In this document: in pieces, positions 1-7,795 of the stretch
Position numbering within the stretch: the stretch's first letter is position 1
Layout: every line of letters begins with the position of its first letter
Notes under the pieces: model-generated
Databases searched by the model: none
Told to the model about the DNA's origin: nothing
Seen by the model: the letters and a program-made list of their open reading frames with translations, nothing else
Position numbers and translations under genes: made by a program
NCBI GenBank assembly: GCA_018660405.1
Contig: JABJKL010000059.1
Span: forward strand, 1-23,878
Direction: 5' to 3'
DNA length: 23,878 bases
Source: Pseudomonadota bacterium
GTDB taxonomy: Bacteria > Pseudomonadota > Gammaproteobacteria > Arenicellales > Arenicellaceae

Positions 1-109
1 AGCTACCGAAGAAAAGGCTACTGAAGAGAAAGCCACCGAAGAAAAGGCTACTGAAGAGAAAGCTCCCGAAGATGAAGTTAGCGAAGAGAGCAAAGAGGTG
101 AAAGAATAA
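1..109 (+). CDS. rpsF: 30S ribosomal protein S6, C-terminal tail (5' partial)
   Basis: Only the last 35 codons are in the window, read from base 2 to the TAA at 107-109. They encode an acidic, low-complexity tail: four copies of the pentapeptide ATEEK and then a Glu/Asp/Ser/Lys-rich end. No folded S6 domain is visible, so the assignment rests on the following genes: rpsF-rpsR-rplI is a conserved order, and many proteobacterial S6 proteins carry Glu-rich tails (in E. coli, glutamates are added to S6 by RimK). The stop overlaps the rpsR start as TAATG, which implies translational coupling. The repeats are also visible in the DNA: bases 2-31 and 32-61 are near-identical 30-mers differing at one position. 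Confidence 0.85.
   Translation, partial: ATEEKATEEKATEEKATEEKAPEDEVSEESKEVKE
2..61 (+). repeat. 30-bp tandem repeat (2 copies) in the rpsF tail
   Basis: Bases 2-31 and 32-61 are a direct tandem repeat with one T/C difference. Each unit is itself two diverged 15-mers encoding ATEEK. The array stays in frame, so copy-number change would lengthen or shorten the S6 tail without breaking the gene. Confidence 0.9.
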
Positions 110-369
110 TGGCACAGCGACCTAAATCTAAACCACGCCGCGGTGGTAACCGCCAGAGTCGTAAGAAGCGGTTTTGCAAATTTACGGCAGAGAATTTCAC
201 CCACATTGATTATAAAGATCTGGCAACCCTTAAGGGTTGTATAGGTGAAACGGGTAAAATTATTGCTAGCCGAAATTCCGGAACCAAGGCACGTTTTCAA
301 CGGCAGTTAACTACCGCGATTAAGCGTGCGCGTTATCTGGCATTGTTACCCTACACCGATAGTCACTAG
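109..369 (+). CDS. rpsR: 30S ribosomal protein S18
   Basis: Ribosomal protein of the small-subunit platform, where it pairs with S6 and contacts 16S rRNA. The 86-residue product has the family core: a basic N-terminus, the FCKF segment near residue 22, then the IDYKD stretch and the LATLKGCIGETGKI and KARFQRQL motifs. It is slightly longer than the usual 75 residues because of a basic N-terminal lead and a short C-terminal extension. It starts at the ATG overlapping the rpsF stop and sits between rpsF and rplI, the standard operon position. Confidence 0.97.
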   Translation: MAQRPKSKPRRGGNRQSRKKRFCKFTAENFTHIDYKDLATLKGCIGETGKIIASRNSGTKARFQRQLTTAIKRARYLALLPYTDSH

Positions 370-377
370 GAGGCGGT

Positions 378-827
378 ATGCAAGTTATTTTGCTTGAAAA
401 AATTAACAACCTGGGTGACCTCGGGCAGTTGGTAAACGTGAAGCCCGGCTATGCCCGCAATTACCTCGTGCCTAAAGGTAAGGCCACCCCCGCGACGGAA
501 TCAAATATTGAAGCGTTCGAAGGGCGCCGCAAGGATTTGGAAGCGGCCGCTGCCGGGAAACTAGGTAGTGCTGCAGTTCGTCGCGACACCATGCAAGATC
601 AAAAAGTAGTCATTACCGAACGTGCCAGTGATGAAGGTAAGCTGTTTGGTTCGGTTGGTGTTCAGGAAATCGTCGATGCCATGATGGCTGCCGGTTTTGA
701 ATTGCAGAAATCTGAAGTGCGCCTACCTGATGGGCCTATTAAGACGGTAGGTGAATCAGAAGTACAAGTGTCTGTGCATGCTGAAGTGCAATTCAATATT
801 GTTGTTGAGGTTGTTGCCGAAGCATAG
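378..827 (+). CDS. rplI: 50S ribosomal protein L9
   Basis: Large-subunit protein that binds 23S rRNA through its N-domain and projects away from the ribosome on a long helix. At 149 residues it is standard length. The N-domain begins MQVILLEKINNLGDLGQLV and contains the signature GYARNYLVPKGKA (residues about 24-36). A charged connecting helix and the C-terminal domain (LFGSVG near residue 89) follow. The AGGAGG at 368-373 overlaps the rpsR stop codon and sits 4 nt before the ATG. A strong terminator follows, so the ribosomal operon ends here. Confidence 0.97.
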   Translation: MQVILLEKINNLGDLGQLVNVKPGYARNYLVPKGKATPATESNIEAFEGRRKDLEAAAAGKLGSAAVRRDTMQDQKVVITERASDEGKLFGSVGVQEIVDAMMAAGFELQKSEVRLPDGPIKTVGESEVQVSVHAEVQFNIVVEVVAEA

Positions 828-851
828 TTGATAAGAAGACCAAACTTAAAG

Positions 852-889
852 AGCGCCTTGGGAGTGATACCCTTCAAGGCGCTTTTTTT
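852..889 (+). terminator. Rho-independent terminator after rplI
   Basis: A perfect 9-bp stem, AGCGCCTTG (852-860) with CAAGGCGCT (875-883), closes a 14-nt loop and runs straight into seven T residues (883-889). It is placed 25 nt after the rplI stop, as expected for the end of the rpsF-rpsR-rplI transcript. Confidence 0.92.
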
Positions 890-907
890 GTGCCCACTTT
901 CAAATGA

Positions 908-938
908 TCACAAATGCCGAATTATTTTTCATTTGTGA
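908..938. promoter_or_regulatory. Perfect 9-bp inverted repeat upstream of dnaB
   Basis: TCACAAATG (908-916) and CATTTGTGA (930-938) form a perfect inverted repeat with a 13-nt spacer. A further direct copy of CAAATG starts at 901. It lies between the rplI terminator and the dnaB start. There is no T-run on the + strand, so an operator or a 5' UTR hairpin is more likely than a second terminator. Function not known. Confidence 0.5.
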
Positions 939-1038
939 AAAAATCAGGTGAAAGAGAGTTGAATCTAATGGCGTACTTTTAGGTGGCGAGGTATGCTTGC
1001 CGAGCCGCGTGAATTTCCTATTAGAGTAATAAAATTTT

Positions 1039-2460
1039 GTGATAGAACCTGTTCCGCTTAAATCTGCCGGCAGTCACAGTGACCGAAGCAGCGAGGACAA
1101 TCTACGGTTGCCGCCGCAGTCGGTGGAGGCAGAACAGTCATTGTTGGGAGCTTTGCTGCTCGACAATCGCCTGATTGATCAAATTAGCAGTGAGATTGAG
1201 ACCAGGGATTTTTATCGCGCGGATCATCGCAAAATATACGAGATTATTTTGGCACTGTATGAGCGCAGTGAGCCAATCGATGTTTTGACAGTATCCGAAG
1301 CGATGTCCACATCTGCCGAAGGCAGCAGTGAGAATGTAGGCAGTGACCTGGCGTATCTCGGTAGCCTTGCCAAGAACACACCGAATACCGGCAATGCCTT
1401 GCCCTATGCACGAATCGTTCGTGACCGGGCGGTACTGCGACGCTTGATCGAAACAGCTAACGATATCAGTCGCACGGCGTATAACCCGGAAGGTTTGGAA
1501 ACTGATGCCGTGTTGGATCGCGCGGAGCAAGCCATTTTCGAAATCGCGCGTCAGGAATCCCGAGGTTCAGAAGGTTTTAAGGGTATAGGTCCATTATTGG
1601 CCGAATCGCTCAATCGCATCGAACAATTGTTTGAGAGTGGCGATTCGGTGACCGGTTTGCCGACCGGCTTTATTGATCTGGACGAAATGACTTCTGGTCT
1701 GCAAGAAGCTGATTTGGTGGTTGTTGCTGGTCGGCCATCTATGGGTAAAACCTCGTTTGCGATGAACCTGGTCGAACATATCGCGATCGATCAAAACAAA
1801 CCGGTAGCGGTCTTTAGCATGGAGATGCCTGGTAACCAGTTGGCTACTCGTATGCTGGCGTCGCTAAGTCGCGTTGGTGCACAAAAATTGCGTAGCGGAA
1901 AATTAAACACTGAAGATTGGCCGCGTCTTACCAGTGTGGTGAATATGTTGTCGGGCAAACCTATTTACATCGATGACACGCCGGCGCTCACCGCATTAGA
2001 AATCCGTACACGCGCTCGGCGCTTGGCTTCAGAGCACGAAAATGGCCTTGGCGCGATTATGGTCGATTATCTGCAATTAATGCAGGGGGGCGAAGGCAAT
2101 TCAGATAATCGGGCAACCGAAATATCTGCCATCACACGGGCGCTTAAATCTTTAGCGAAAGAATTATCCGTGCCCATCATTGTGCTTTCACAGCTGAATC
2201 GTAGTTTGGAGCAGCGACCCAATAAACGACCTATTATGTCTGACCTGCGTGAGTCAGGCGCGATTGAGCAAGATGCTGACTTGATTATTTTTATTTATCG
2301 CGATGAAGTTTATAACGAGGATTCCGAGGCCAAGGGTACCGCGGAAATTATTGTTGGTAAGCAGCGTAATGGTCCGATAGGCACTACCAGACTTACTTTT
2401 TTGGGTGAGTTTACACGCTTTGAGAATTACAGTGGGACAGGTTTCTCTGGCGGGTTTTAA
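1039..2460 (+). CDS. dnaB: Replicative DNA helicase DnaB
   Basis: Hexameric 5'-3' helicase that drives the replication fork and binds the DnaG primase. The 473-residue product has the DnaB N-terminal domain (about residues 22-125, beginning with the LPPQSVEAEQSLLGALL signature), a linker, and a RecA-like motor. Walker A is GRPSMGKT at residues 231-238. The Walker B region is IMVDYLQLM near 340-348, followed by LSQLNRSLEQR and the SDLRESGAIEQDAD motif. The start is a GTG at 1039, and no strong Shine-Dalgarno is seen. Its place after rplI matches many gammaproteobacteria. An alr gene often lies between dnaB and radA in relatives, but here radA follows directly. Confidence 0.97.
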   Translation: MIEPVPLKSAGSHSDRSSEDNLRLPPQSVEAEQSLLGALLLDNRLIDQISSEIETRDFYRADHRKIYEIILALYERSEPIDVLTVSEAMSTSAEGSSENVGSDLAYLGSLAKNTPNTGNALPYARIVRDRAVLRRLIETANDISRTAYNPEGLETDAVLDRAEQAIFEIARQESRGSEGFKGIGPLLAESLNRIEQLFESGDSVTGLPTGFIDLDEMTSGLQEADLVVVAGRPSMGKTSFAMNLVEHIAIDQNKPVAVFSMEMPGNQLATRMLASLSRVGAQKLRSGKLNTEDWPRLTSVVNMLSGKPIYIDDTPALTALEIRTRARRLASEHENGLGAIMVDYLQLMQGGEGNSDNRATEISAITRALKSLAKELSVPIIVLSQLNRSLEQRPNKRPIMSDLRESGAIEQDADLIIFIYRDEVYNEDSEAKGTAEIIVGKQRNGPIGTTRLTFLGEFTRFENYSGTGFSGGF

Positions 2461-2519
2461 AAGGCCTCTAGAAGTTAATTTCCAGCGGCCATAAATTGGC
2501 CTGATCTTTCGCCCACACT

Positions 2520-3884
2520 ATGGCTAAACAAAAATCTGTATTCGTCTGTAATGCCTGTGGTGGAGAACACCCGAAGTGGGCGGGTCAATGTCAGAGCTGT
2601 GGCGAGTGGAATACCTTGCTGGAGCAAATTCAAGCGGCAACTGCAAAGGATGTTTCGCGCTTTAGTGGGCTTGCACCACAGCGCTCAGTTACTCAATTAA
2701 GCACGGTGAAAAGTGACAAAGTGTCTCGCGTTGAGTGCGGCATAGAGGAACTCGACCGTGTGCTGGGTGGTGGTTTGGTGCCAGGCTCGGTGGTATTGCT
2801 CGGTGGTGACCCGGGTATTGGAAAATCAACCTTGTTGTTGCAATGTGCGTCCAATTTGGTTGCGACGCTACCCACTTTGTATGTGTCTGGTGAGGAAAGC
2901 CTGCAACAAATTGCGATGCGTTCAGAGCGAATGGGCCTAAAGGATGCAGACCTTGGTTTGCTTACCGATAACAATTTAGAGCAGTTACTGGCTATCGCAC
3001 AAACGCATAATCCCAAGTTGCTGATTGTCGATTCGATTCAGACTTTGTACACGGATCAATTGACGTCCGCCCCCGGCAGTGTTGCGCAAGTGCGTGAAAC
3101 TGCAGCTCGTTTGGTTCGCTTTGCCAAGCAAACCGATACCACTGTCATTCTGGTTGGGCACGTGACCAAGGATGGCAGTATTGCCGGGCCACGAGTGCTT
3201 GAGCACATGGTCGATACCGTATTGTATTTTGAAGGCGAACGATCCAGTAGTTTTAGATTGATTCGAGCGATAAAAAATCGCTTTGGCGCGGTGAATGAGA
3301 TTGGTGTGTTCGCTATGACCGATACTGGCTTACGTGAAGTGACGAATCCTTCGGCTATGTTCATAGAGCGACAGCAGCCCGATTCCCCTGGCAGTATCAT
3401 ATTGGTTGCACGTGAAGGTACCCGGCCATTGCTCGTTGAAGTGCAGGCCCTGGTAGATCAGTCTTCGCTGGGTAATCCCCGCAGAGTCAGTGTTGGACTT
3501 GATTCTTCACGGCTAGCCATGTTGCTTGCCGTGCTTAATCGCCATGCCGGACTGTCGATGTATGATCAAGACGTATTTGCCAATGTGGTGGGTGGCGTAA
3601 AAGTGCATGAACCTGCGGCAGACCTTGCCGTAGTGTTAGCGGTATTATCGAGTTTTCGAAACCGGCCAATACCATCCGATCTGGCTGTGTTTGGCGAGCT
3701 GGGATTAACGGGTGAAGTGCGTCCAGTACAGGGTGGTTTGGAGCGTATTCGTGAGGCAGAAAAATTGGGTTTTAAACGAATTATTATCCCGCAGGCGAAT
3801 AAAACCGGTAGCACAAACGCAAAAATATCTGTCGAGCCGGTGTCGCATCTTTCGCAGGTGCTTGATAAAGTTTTCAGCGACTAG
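2520..3884 (+). CDS. radA: DNA repair protein RadA
   Basis: RecA-like ATPase that helps process recombination intermediates and branch migration. The 454-residue protein has three recognisable parts. An N-terminal C4 zinc finger uses C10, C13, C24 and C27. The ATPase domain has Walker A GGDPGIGKS at residues 95-103 and the RadA-specific KNRFG motif at 252-256. A Lon-protease-like C-terminal domain (about 290-454) contains FGELGLTGEVRPV. Length and order are normal. It starts at the ATG at 2520, 59 nt after dnaB, and converges on dxs. Confidence 0.97.
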   Translation: MAKQKSVFVCNACGGEHPKWAGQCQSCGEWNTLLEQIQAATAKDVSRFSGLAPQRSVTQLSTVKSDKVSRVECGIEELDRVLGGGLVPGSVVLLGGDPGIGKSTLLLQCASNLVATLPTLYVSGEESLQQIAMRSERMGLKDADLGLLTDNNLEQLLAIAQTHNPKLLIVDSIQTLYTDQLTSAPGSVAQVRETAARLVRFAKQTDTTVILVGHVTKDGSIAGPRVLEHMVDTVLYFEGERSSSFRLIRAIKNRFGAVNEIGVFAMTDTGLREVTNPSAMFIERQQPDSPGSIILVAREGTRPLLVEVQALVDQSSLGNPRRVSVGLDSSRLAMLLAVLNRHAGLSMYDQDVFANVVGGVKVHEPAADLAVVLAVLSSFRNRPIPSDLAVFGELGLTGEVRPVQGGLERIREAEKLGFKRIIIPQANKTGSTNAKISVEPVSHLSQVLDKVFSD

Positions 3885-3895
3885 CAGGTTGTCCG

Positions 3896-3925
3896 GGAAT
3901 AGAAATCATCCTTACTGACTATTCC
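3896..3925. terminator. Possible bidirectional hairpin between radA and dxs
   Basis: GGAATAG (3896-3902) and CTATTCC (3919-3925) form a perfect 7-bp stem with a 16-nt loop in the 47-nt gap between the convergent radA and dxs genes. There is no clear T-tract on either side, so intrinsic termination would be weak. Position is the main argument. Confidence 0.3.
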
Positions 3926-3931
3926 TACCGA

Positions 3932-5824
3932 CTATGCGGCGCCGGTGAGTTTGATGCCGTGCGTGTCCATGGCTTTATGCGCACTGCTAACAATACCTGC
4001 GGCGTCCAGGCCACAAGCCGCAAGCATATTGCTTTGAATGCCATGTTCCAGAAAAACATCAGGCAAGCCTAGATTGACGATAGGAATCACGATACTTTTG
4101 GCGGCAAGTAATTCGTTAACGCCTGAACCCGCTCCGCCTTCTACTGCGTTCTCTTCCACAGTTATCAGCAGTTTATGCCCTTCAGTTAGCTCCAGAACAA
4201 GCTTTTCATCCAATGGTTTTACAAATCGCATGTTTGCGACTGTGGCACCTAGTTCTTCAGCCGCTTTAAGTGCAGCGGGGAGCAAGGTGCCAAAGTTTAG
4301 TATGGCAATATCAGTACCTTTAACCCGAATTTCTCCGGCTCCTATCGGGATTGCCGTCATTTTGCTGATTTCTGCCACACCCGTGCCGCTACCACGTGGG
4401 TAGCGTACGCTTGATGGCCCTTGATGAATATAGGCTGTGTAAAGCATGTCGCGGCACTCTGTCTCATCGCTCGGCGCTAACACCAACATATTGGGTAGAC
4501 AGCGCATGAAGGAATAATCAAAGGAGCCTGCATGAGTTGCGCCATCGGCACCCACTAATCCCGCTCGATCTATGGCAAAAGTAACATCCAGGTTCTGAAT
4601 ACTCACATCGTGAACTAATTGATCATAGGCCCGTTGCAGGAAACTTGAATAAATAGCTACGACTGGCTTAAGCCCTTCACAGGCGATTCCCGCGGCGAAG
4701 GTTACCGCGTGCTGTTCTGCAATACCCACGTCAAAGTAGCGTTTCGGGTGTTGTTCTGAGAATTTCACCAAGCCAGAACCTTCGCGCATGGCTGGAGTAA
4801 TAGCCATGAGTTTTGTATCTTTTTCTGCCATGTCACATAGCCAGTCGCTAAATACATCTGTGTAGCTGCGCTTGCTGACAGACTTCTGCATTTCACCTGT
4901 TTTAGGGTTAAACGGGCTCACACCATGGTAGGCCAGTGGGTCACCTTCGGCGGGTTCGAAGCCCTTACCTTTCTGGGTCACAATGTGCAAAAAGCGGGGG
5001 CCATCAAGTGCTTTCAGGTTTTGCAGAGTTTTAACCAAAGCATCGATATCGTGACCATCTATCGGGCCGATGTAGTAAAACCCAAGTTCTTCGAACAAAG
5101 TGCCCGGCATCACCATACCTTTCATATGCTCTTCCCAGCGACGCGCCAGGTCTTGTACCGGCGGCACATTTTGCAACACACCTTTGGCACCTTTACGCAT
5201 GCCGGTGTAGGCCTTGCCAGACAGTATCCGCGCCAGATGATTGCGCAGCGCACCTACATTCGGCGATATTGACATGTCATTGTCATTCAGAATGACCAGC
5301 AAGTTGGCGTCCATATCACCAGCGTTATTCAGGGCTTCGTAGGCCATGCCAGCGGTCAACGCACCGTCGCCAATAATAGCGACCACGTCACGCTCTTCGC
5401 CGCGACTGGCGGCGGCAACGGCCATGCCGAGTGCTGCACTGATGGATGTGCTCGAATGGCCCGCACCGAAGGTGTCGAACTCGCTTTCTGAACGCTTTAA
5501 AAAGGGTGACAAGCCATCTGGTTTGCGAATAGTGTGCAGTTGATCCCGCCGCCCAGTCAGAATTTTATGAGGATACGCCTGATGACCAATATCCCAAACG
5601 ATTCGATCATTTGGAGTGTCAAATACGTAATGCAGCGCTGTCGTTAACTCTACTGTGCCGAGACCCGCGGCAAAGTGCCCACCAACGCGTGCCAACGTTT
5701 CGATCAGAAATCCGCGCAATTCTGCGCAGATTTTATACAGATCATTTTCTTCAAGTTCTCGTAATTCCGCTGGGGAATTAATTTTCGAGAGCAGGGGAAA
5801 GTTAGTGTCGGCAGATTGATGCAC
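3932..5824 (-). CDS. dxs: 1-deoxy-D-xylulose-5-phosphate synthase
   Basis: TPP-dependent condensation of pyruvate and glyceraldehyde 3-phosphate, the first step of the MEP isoprenoid pathway; cytosolic dimer. At 630 residues it is normal length. Visible landmarks: H50 in GHF and H81 in IGHQAYPHKILTGR, the TPP/Mg motif beginning GDG at 152-154 with its Asn partner in NDNDMSIS, and the catalytic Glu in DVGIAEQHAV at residue 370. The RAGLVGADGATHAG motif follows in the pyrimidine domain. The start is a GTG; the N-terminus aligns with typical Dxs, so no other start is needed. It is the last gene of an xseB-ispA-dxs block, 17 nt after ispA. Confidence 0.97.
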   Translation of the reverse strand: MHQSADTNFPLLSKINSPAELRELEENDLYKICAELRGFLIETLARVGGHFAAGLGTVELTTALHYVFDTPNDRIVWDIGHQAYPHKILTGRRDQLHTIRKPDGLSPFLKRSESEFDTFGAGHSSTSISAALGMAVAAASRGEERDVVAIIGDGALTAGMAYEALNNAGDMDANLLVILNDNDMSISPNVGALRNHLARILSGKAYTGMRKGAKGVLQNVPPVQDLARRWEEHMKGMVMPGTLFEELGFYYIGPIDGHDIDALVKTLQNLKALDGPRFLHIVTQKGKGFEPAEGDPLAYHGVSPFNPKTGEMQKSVSKRSYTDVFSDWLCDMAEKDTKLMAITPAMREGSGLVKFSEQHPKRYFDVGIAEQHAVTFAAGIACEGLKPVVAIYSSFLQRAYDQLVHDVSIQNLDVTFAIDRAGLVGADGATHAGSFDYSFMRCLPNMLVLAPSDETECRDMLYTAYIHQGPSSVRYPRGSGTGVAEISKMTAIPIGAGEIRVKGTDIAILNFGTLLPAALKAAEELGATVANMRFVKPLDEKLVLELTEGHKLLITVEENAVEGGAGSGVNELLAAKSIVIPIVNLGLPDVFLEHGIQSNMLAACGLDAAGIVSSAHKAMDTHGIKLTGAA

Positions 5825-5841
5825 GGTTTTTAATAGTTAAC

Positions 5842-6786
5842 TTAATGGTTACGTTTGACTACGTTGGCCGCTAATTCGACCAGTAGCGCATTATCGCTGA
5901 ATGCCGCCAGGCTTGCTATGGCTTCGTCATGCAAGTCTTGCGCATATTGTTTGGAAGCATCGAGTCCGAGTAAGACCGGGTAGGTTAATTTGTTGAGCCC
6001 CTCGTCAGAGCCTACGGGTTTACCCAGGGTTTCGGTATCTGATTCCACATCCAGAATATCATCCACCACCTGAAACGCGAGGCCAATCTTTTCTCCATAG
6101 TTGCCAAGCGCTGTCAGCGTCGTATCGTTTGGGATATCGGCAGCACAAAGTGCCCCCATTTGCACCGCAGCCTTTATGAGCGCACTTGTTTTTGCTTTAT
6201 GTATGATTTCCAAACGCGAGCGATTAACGTCAAGGTGAGTCGTGCTGTCTTCCGCTTCCAGATCCAGCATTTGCCCACCAACCATGCCCGCCGCACCTGC
6301 CGCACGCGACAGCGTTTGCGTTATCAATAATTGTTGAGAGACATTAAGCACCTCACTAGCTTCGCGGCCAAGTAGAGTATCTATTGCCTCGGTTTGTAAG
6401 GCGTCGCCAGCGAGGATGGCCGTGGCTTCGTTGTAGCGAACGTGACAGGTCGGTAGCCCGCGACGTAATTCGTCATCGTCCATCGCCGGCAGGTCATCGT
6501 GCACCAGTGAGTAAGCGTGCATCATTTCGATCGCAGCGGCAGGAAAGTCCATTACCTCCAGACTAGCTCCTGTGCAGAGACCGCCACCGTATACCAGTTG
6601 CGCGCGCATGCGTTTTCCGCCGCTCATACAGGCATAGTGCATGGCGGCTGTTAATGTGGGTGAGAGGGGCTTTTTGCTGTTTGAGAGTAGCCGTTCCAGT
6701 TTGTTCTCAACGCGCTCACGCAGTGTTGAGAGATTGGCGCTCTGTCCAGGTTTAAATGTGGATTCAGTGAGCTTGTCAGTGTTCAT
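5842..6786 (-). CDS. ispA: (2E,6E)-farnesyl diphosphate synthase
   Basis: Prenyltransferase that condenses DMAPP/GPP with IPP to farnesyl diphosphate, the entry to undecaprenyl, quinone and other isoprenoids. I start it at the ATG at 6786, giving 314 residues, close to the usual 300. The first Asp-rich motif DDLPAMD is at residues 97-103 and the second, DDILD, at 242-246. GGKRMR near 56-61 is the IPP-binding segment, with Ala where Pro usually follows. The reading frame stays open upstream to 6957, but those 57 codons resemble nothing and fall inside the inverted-repeat spacer. No good ribosome binding site is visible before any candidate start. Confidence 0.93.
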   Translation of the reverse strand: MNTDKLTESTFKPGQSANLSTLRERVENKLERLLSNSKKPLSPTLTAAMHYACMSGGKRMRAQLVYGGGLCTGASLEVMDFPAAAIEMMHAYSLVHDDLPAMDDDELRRGLPTCHVRYNEATAILAGDALQTEAIDTLLGREASEVLNVSQQLLITQTLSRAAGAAGMVGGQMLDLEAEDSTTHLDVNRSRLEIIHKAKTSALIKAAVQMGALCAADIPNDTTLTALGNYGEKIGLAFQVVDDILDVESDTETLGKPVGSDEGLNKLTYPVLLGLDASKQYAQDLHDEAIASLAAFSDNALLVELAANVVKRNH

Positions 6787-6996
6787 GGCAAGGCGTGTCT
6801 CGCAGGGAATGGTTGTTTCCTTTCCAAGAGACACAACGCAGTCCATGAGCGCTGACAAGCTCACCCATAGGGCGCTGACCTGATGCCCCGCAACCGCGTT
6901 GCAGCACTTGCCAAGGGAGCGGCCATTGGCTTCGCGCTGCGCCTTGTTGCGAAACATTAGGCCAGCGCTGAATCGCGCATTTAAACCTGGACAGAG
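6740..6996. repeat. Overlapping inverted repeats at the xseB-ispA junction
   Basis: Three inverted pairs overlap here. (1) CTCTGTCCAGGTTTAAATG at 6740-6758 is matched perfectly (19/19) by its reverse complement at 6978-6996, with weaker similarity continuing on both sides. (2) 6767-6788 pairs with 6843-6864 at 20 of 22 positions. (3) 6789-6841 pairs with 6894-6946 at roughly two thirds of positions without gaps. The left arms include the ispA start codon and its first codons. The right arms therefore carry a broken inverted copy of the ispA 5' end, ending just past the xseB stop. Confidence 0.88.
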
Positions 6997-6998
6997 TG

Positions 6999-7256
6999 CT
7001 AATCGGCATCGTCGTCGAATTCCTCTGTACTGAATAGGCCCTGATTGTCCTTGACCAGTATTTCAACTTTTTGTTCGACTGCTTGCAGGCTCTGGTGGCA
7101 CTGTTTCATGAGCGCCACACCACGTTCGAAATCTTCCAGAGATTGGTCGAGTGTTTGTTCGCCACTTTCCATTCTGCGCACAAGCTTTTCCAGTTCTTGA
7201 TAAGCCGTCTCAAATGGGAGCTTCGTGGGTGGTTTTTTTGTATCGGAGGCGCTCAT
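6999..7256 (-). CDS. xseB: Exodeoxyribonuclease VII small subunit
   Basis: Small subunit of ExoVII, the single-strand exonuclease active from both ends; XseB helices assemble on XseA. The 85-residue product is normal size. The family core is visible: PFETAYQELEKLVRRMESGE followed by LDQSLEDFERGVALMKQCHQSL and VEILV. The acidic C-terminus (EEFDDDAD) is typical. It is the first gene of the xseB-ispA-dxs block, a standard gammaproteobacterial order. The 212-nt gap to ispA is unusual, since these genes are commonly adjacent or overlapping. Confidence 0.95.
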   Translation of the reverse strand: MSASDTKKPPTKLPFETAYQELEKLVRRMESGEQTLDQSLEDFERGVALMKQCHQSLQAVEQKVEILVKDNQGLFSTEEFDDDAD

Positions 7257-7287
7257 AATTTTTTTACTATGTCGAGTGGTGCAATAT

Positions 7288-7317
7288 TTTACATGGTTAC
7301 ACTACACTAGAAGTCAA
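7288..7317 (-). promoter_or_regulatory. Possible sigma70-type promoter for xseB-ispA-dxs
   Basis: On the - strand, TTGACT (+ coordinates 7312-7317) is followed after 18 nt by TGTAAA (7288-7293), overlapping TAAAAT. It lies about 30-60 nt upstream of the xseB ATG. It fits a consensus-like -35 with a weak -10; pattern match only. Confidence 0.3.
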
Positions 7318-7393
7318 AAAGTTAGTCCGTTAACGTCATCATAACCTTATAATCCGTGAAAAATTGGCGTGCGGAATTCCAAAATCAGGGTCT

Positions 7394-7690
7394 CTAACTC
7401 ATCTGTTCGTATAGCTGTGCGTTGCGCGACACGTTGTCGCCCAAGTCCTGCATCAAGTTGAAATAAGCCAAAAAGTGTTGTGTTTTGCGGTGGGAAGCTA
7501 ATGCATCCTTATTTTTATAAACCTCGTAAAAGATGAATTCGTTTTCATCGTCTTCGCTTGTCGAAATGTCGAATTGAAAACAGCCGTCTTCCAGTACTGA
7601 TTTTGCAGCGTTTTCCTGCATTGCAGGTATGAGCGTTTCGGCGCAACCAGGTTTGGTTTTGACGTTGACGACAAGAACAATATTGGCCAT
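7394..7690 (-). CDS. ABM-domain protein (putative quinol monooxygenase family)
   Basis: A 98-residue protein with the antibiotic biosynthesis monooxygenase (dimeric alpha-beta barrel) pattern: an N-terminal strand IVLVVNVKTKPGC, a helix, CFQFDIS, EFIFYEVYKNKDALASH, and a C-terminal helix with HFLAYF. The size matches YgiN-like members. These oxidise quinols or related aromatics without a cofactor, or degrade heme, but the substrate here cannot be read from sequence. The ATG at 7690 has a clear AGGAG upstream on the - strand. It lies downstream of the broken SRPBCC gene and probably has its own translation signals. Confidence 0.8.
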   Translation of the reverse strand: MANIVLVVNVKTKPGCAETLIPAMQENAAKSVLEDGCFQFDISTSEDDENEFIFYEVYKNKDALASHRKTQHFLAYFNLMQDLGDNVSRNAQLYEQMS

Positions 7691-7795
7691 GTATTTTCTC
7701 CTGAACAGTGGGTTTCTGAAACGATGATCCGGTATGAAAAAAGTCCTTTCTACGCGTCAAACGACAGATAGCGTTTGCTGTCTTGTAGTCGAGAG

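Noticed and set aside
6787..6957. N-terminal extension of IspA by 57 codons
   Set aside because: The extra residues match no prenyltransferase N-terminus, fall within the inverted-repeat spacer and have no ribosome site; the ATG at 6786 gives a normal-length enzyme.
7758..7789. Hairpin CAAACG/CGTTTG upstream of the ABM gene as a terminator
   Set aside because: Six-base stem with no adjacent T-tract on the - strand and a competing GACAG/CTGTC pairing; too weak.
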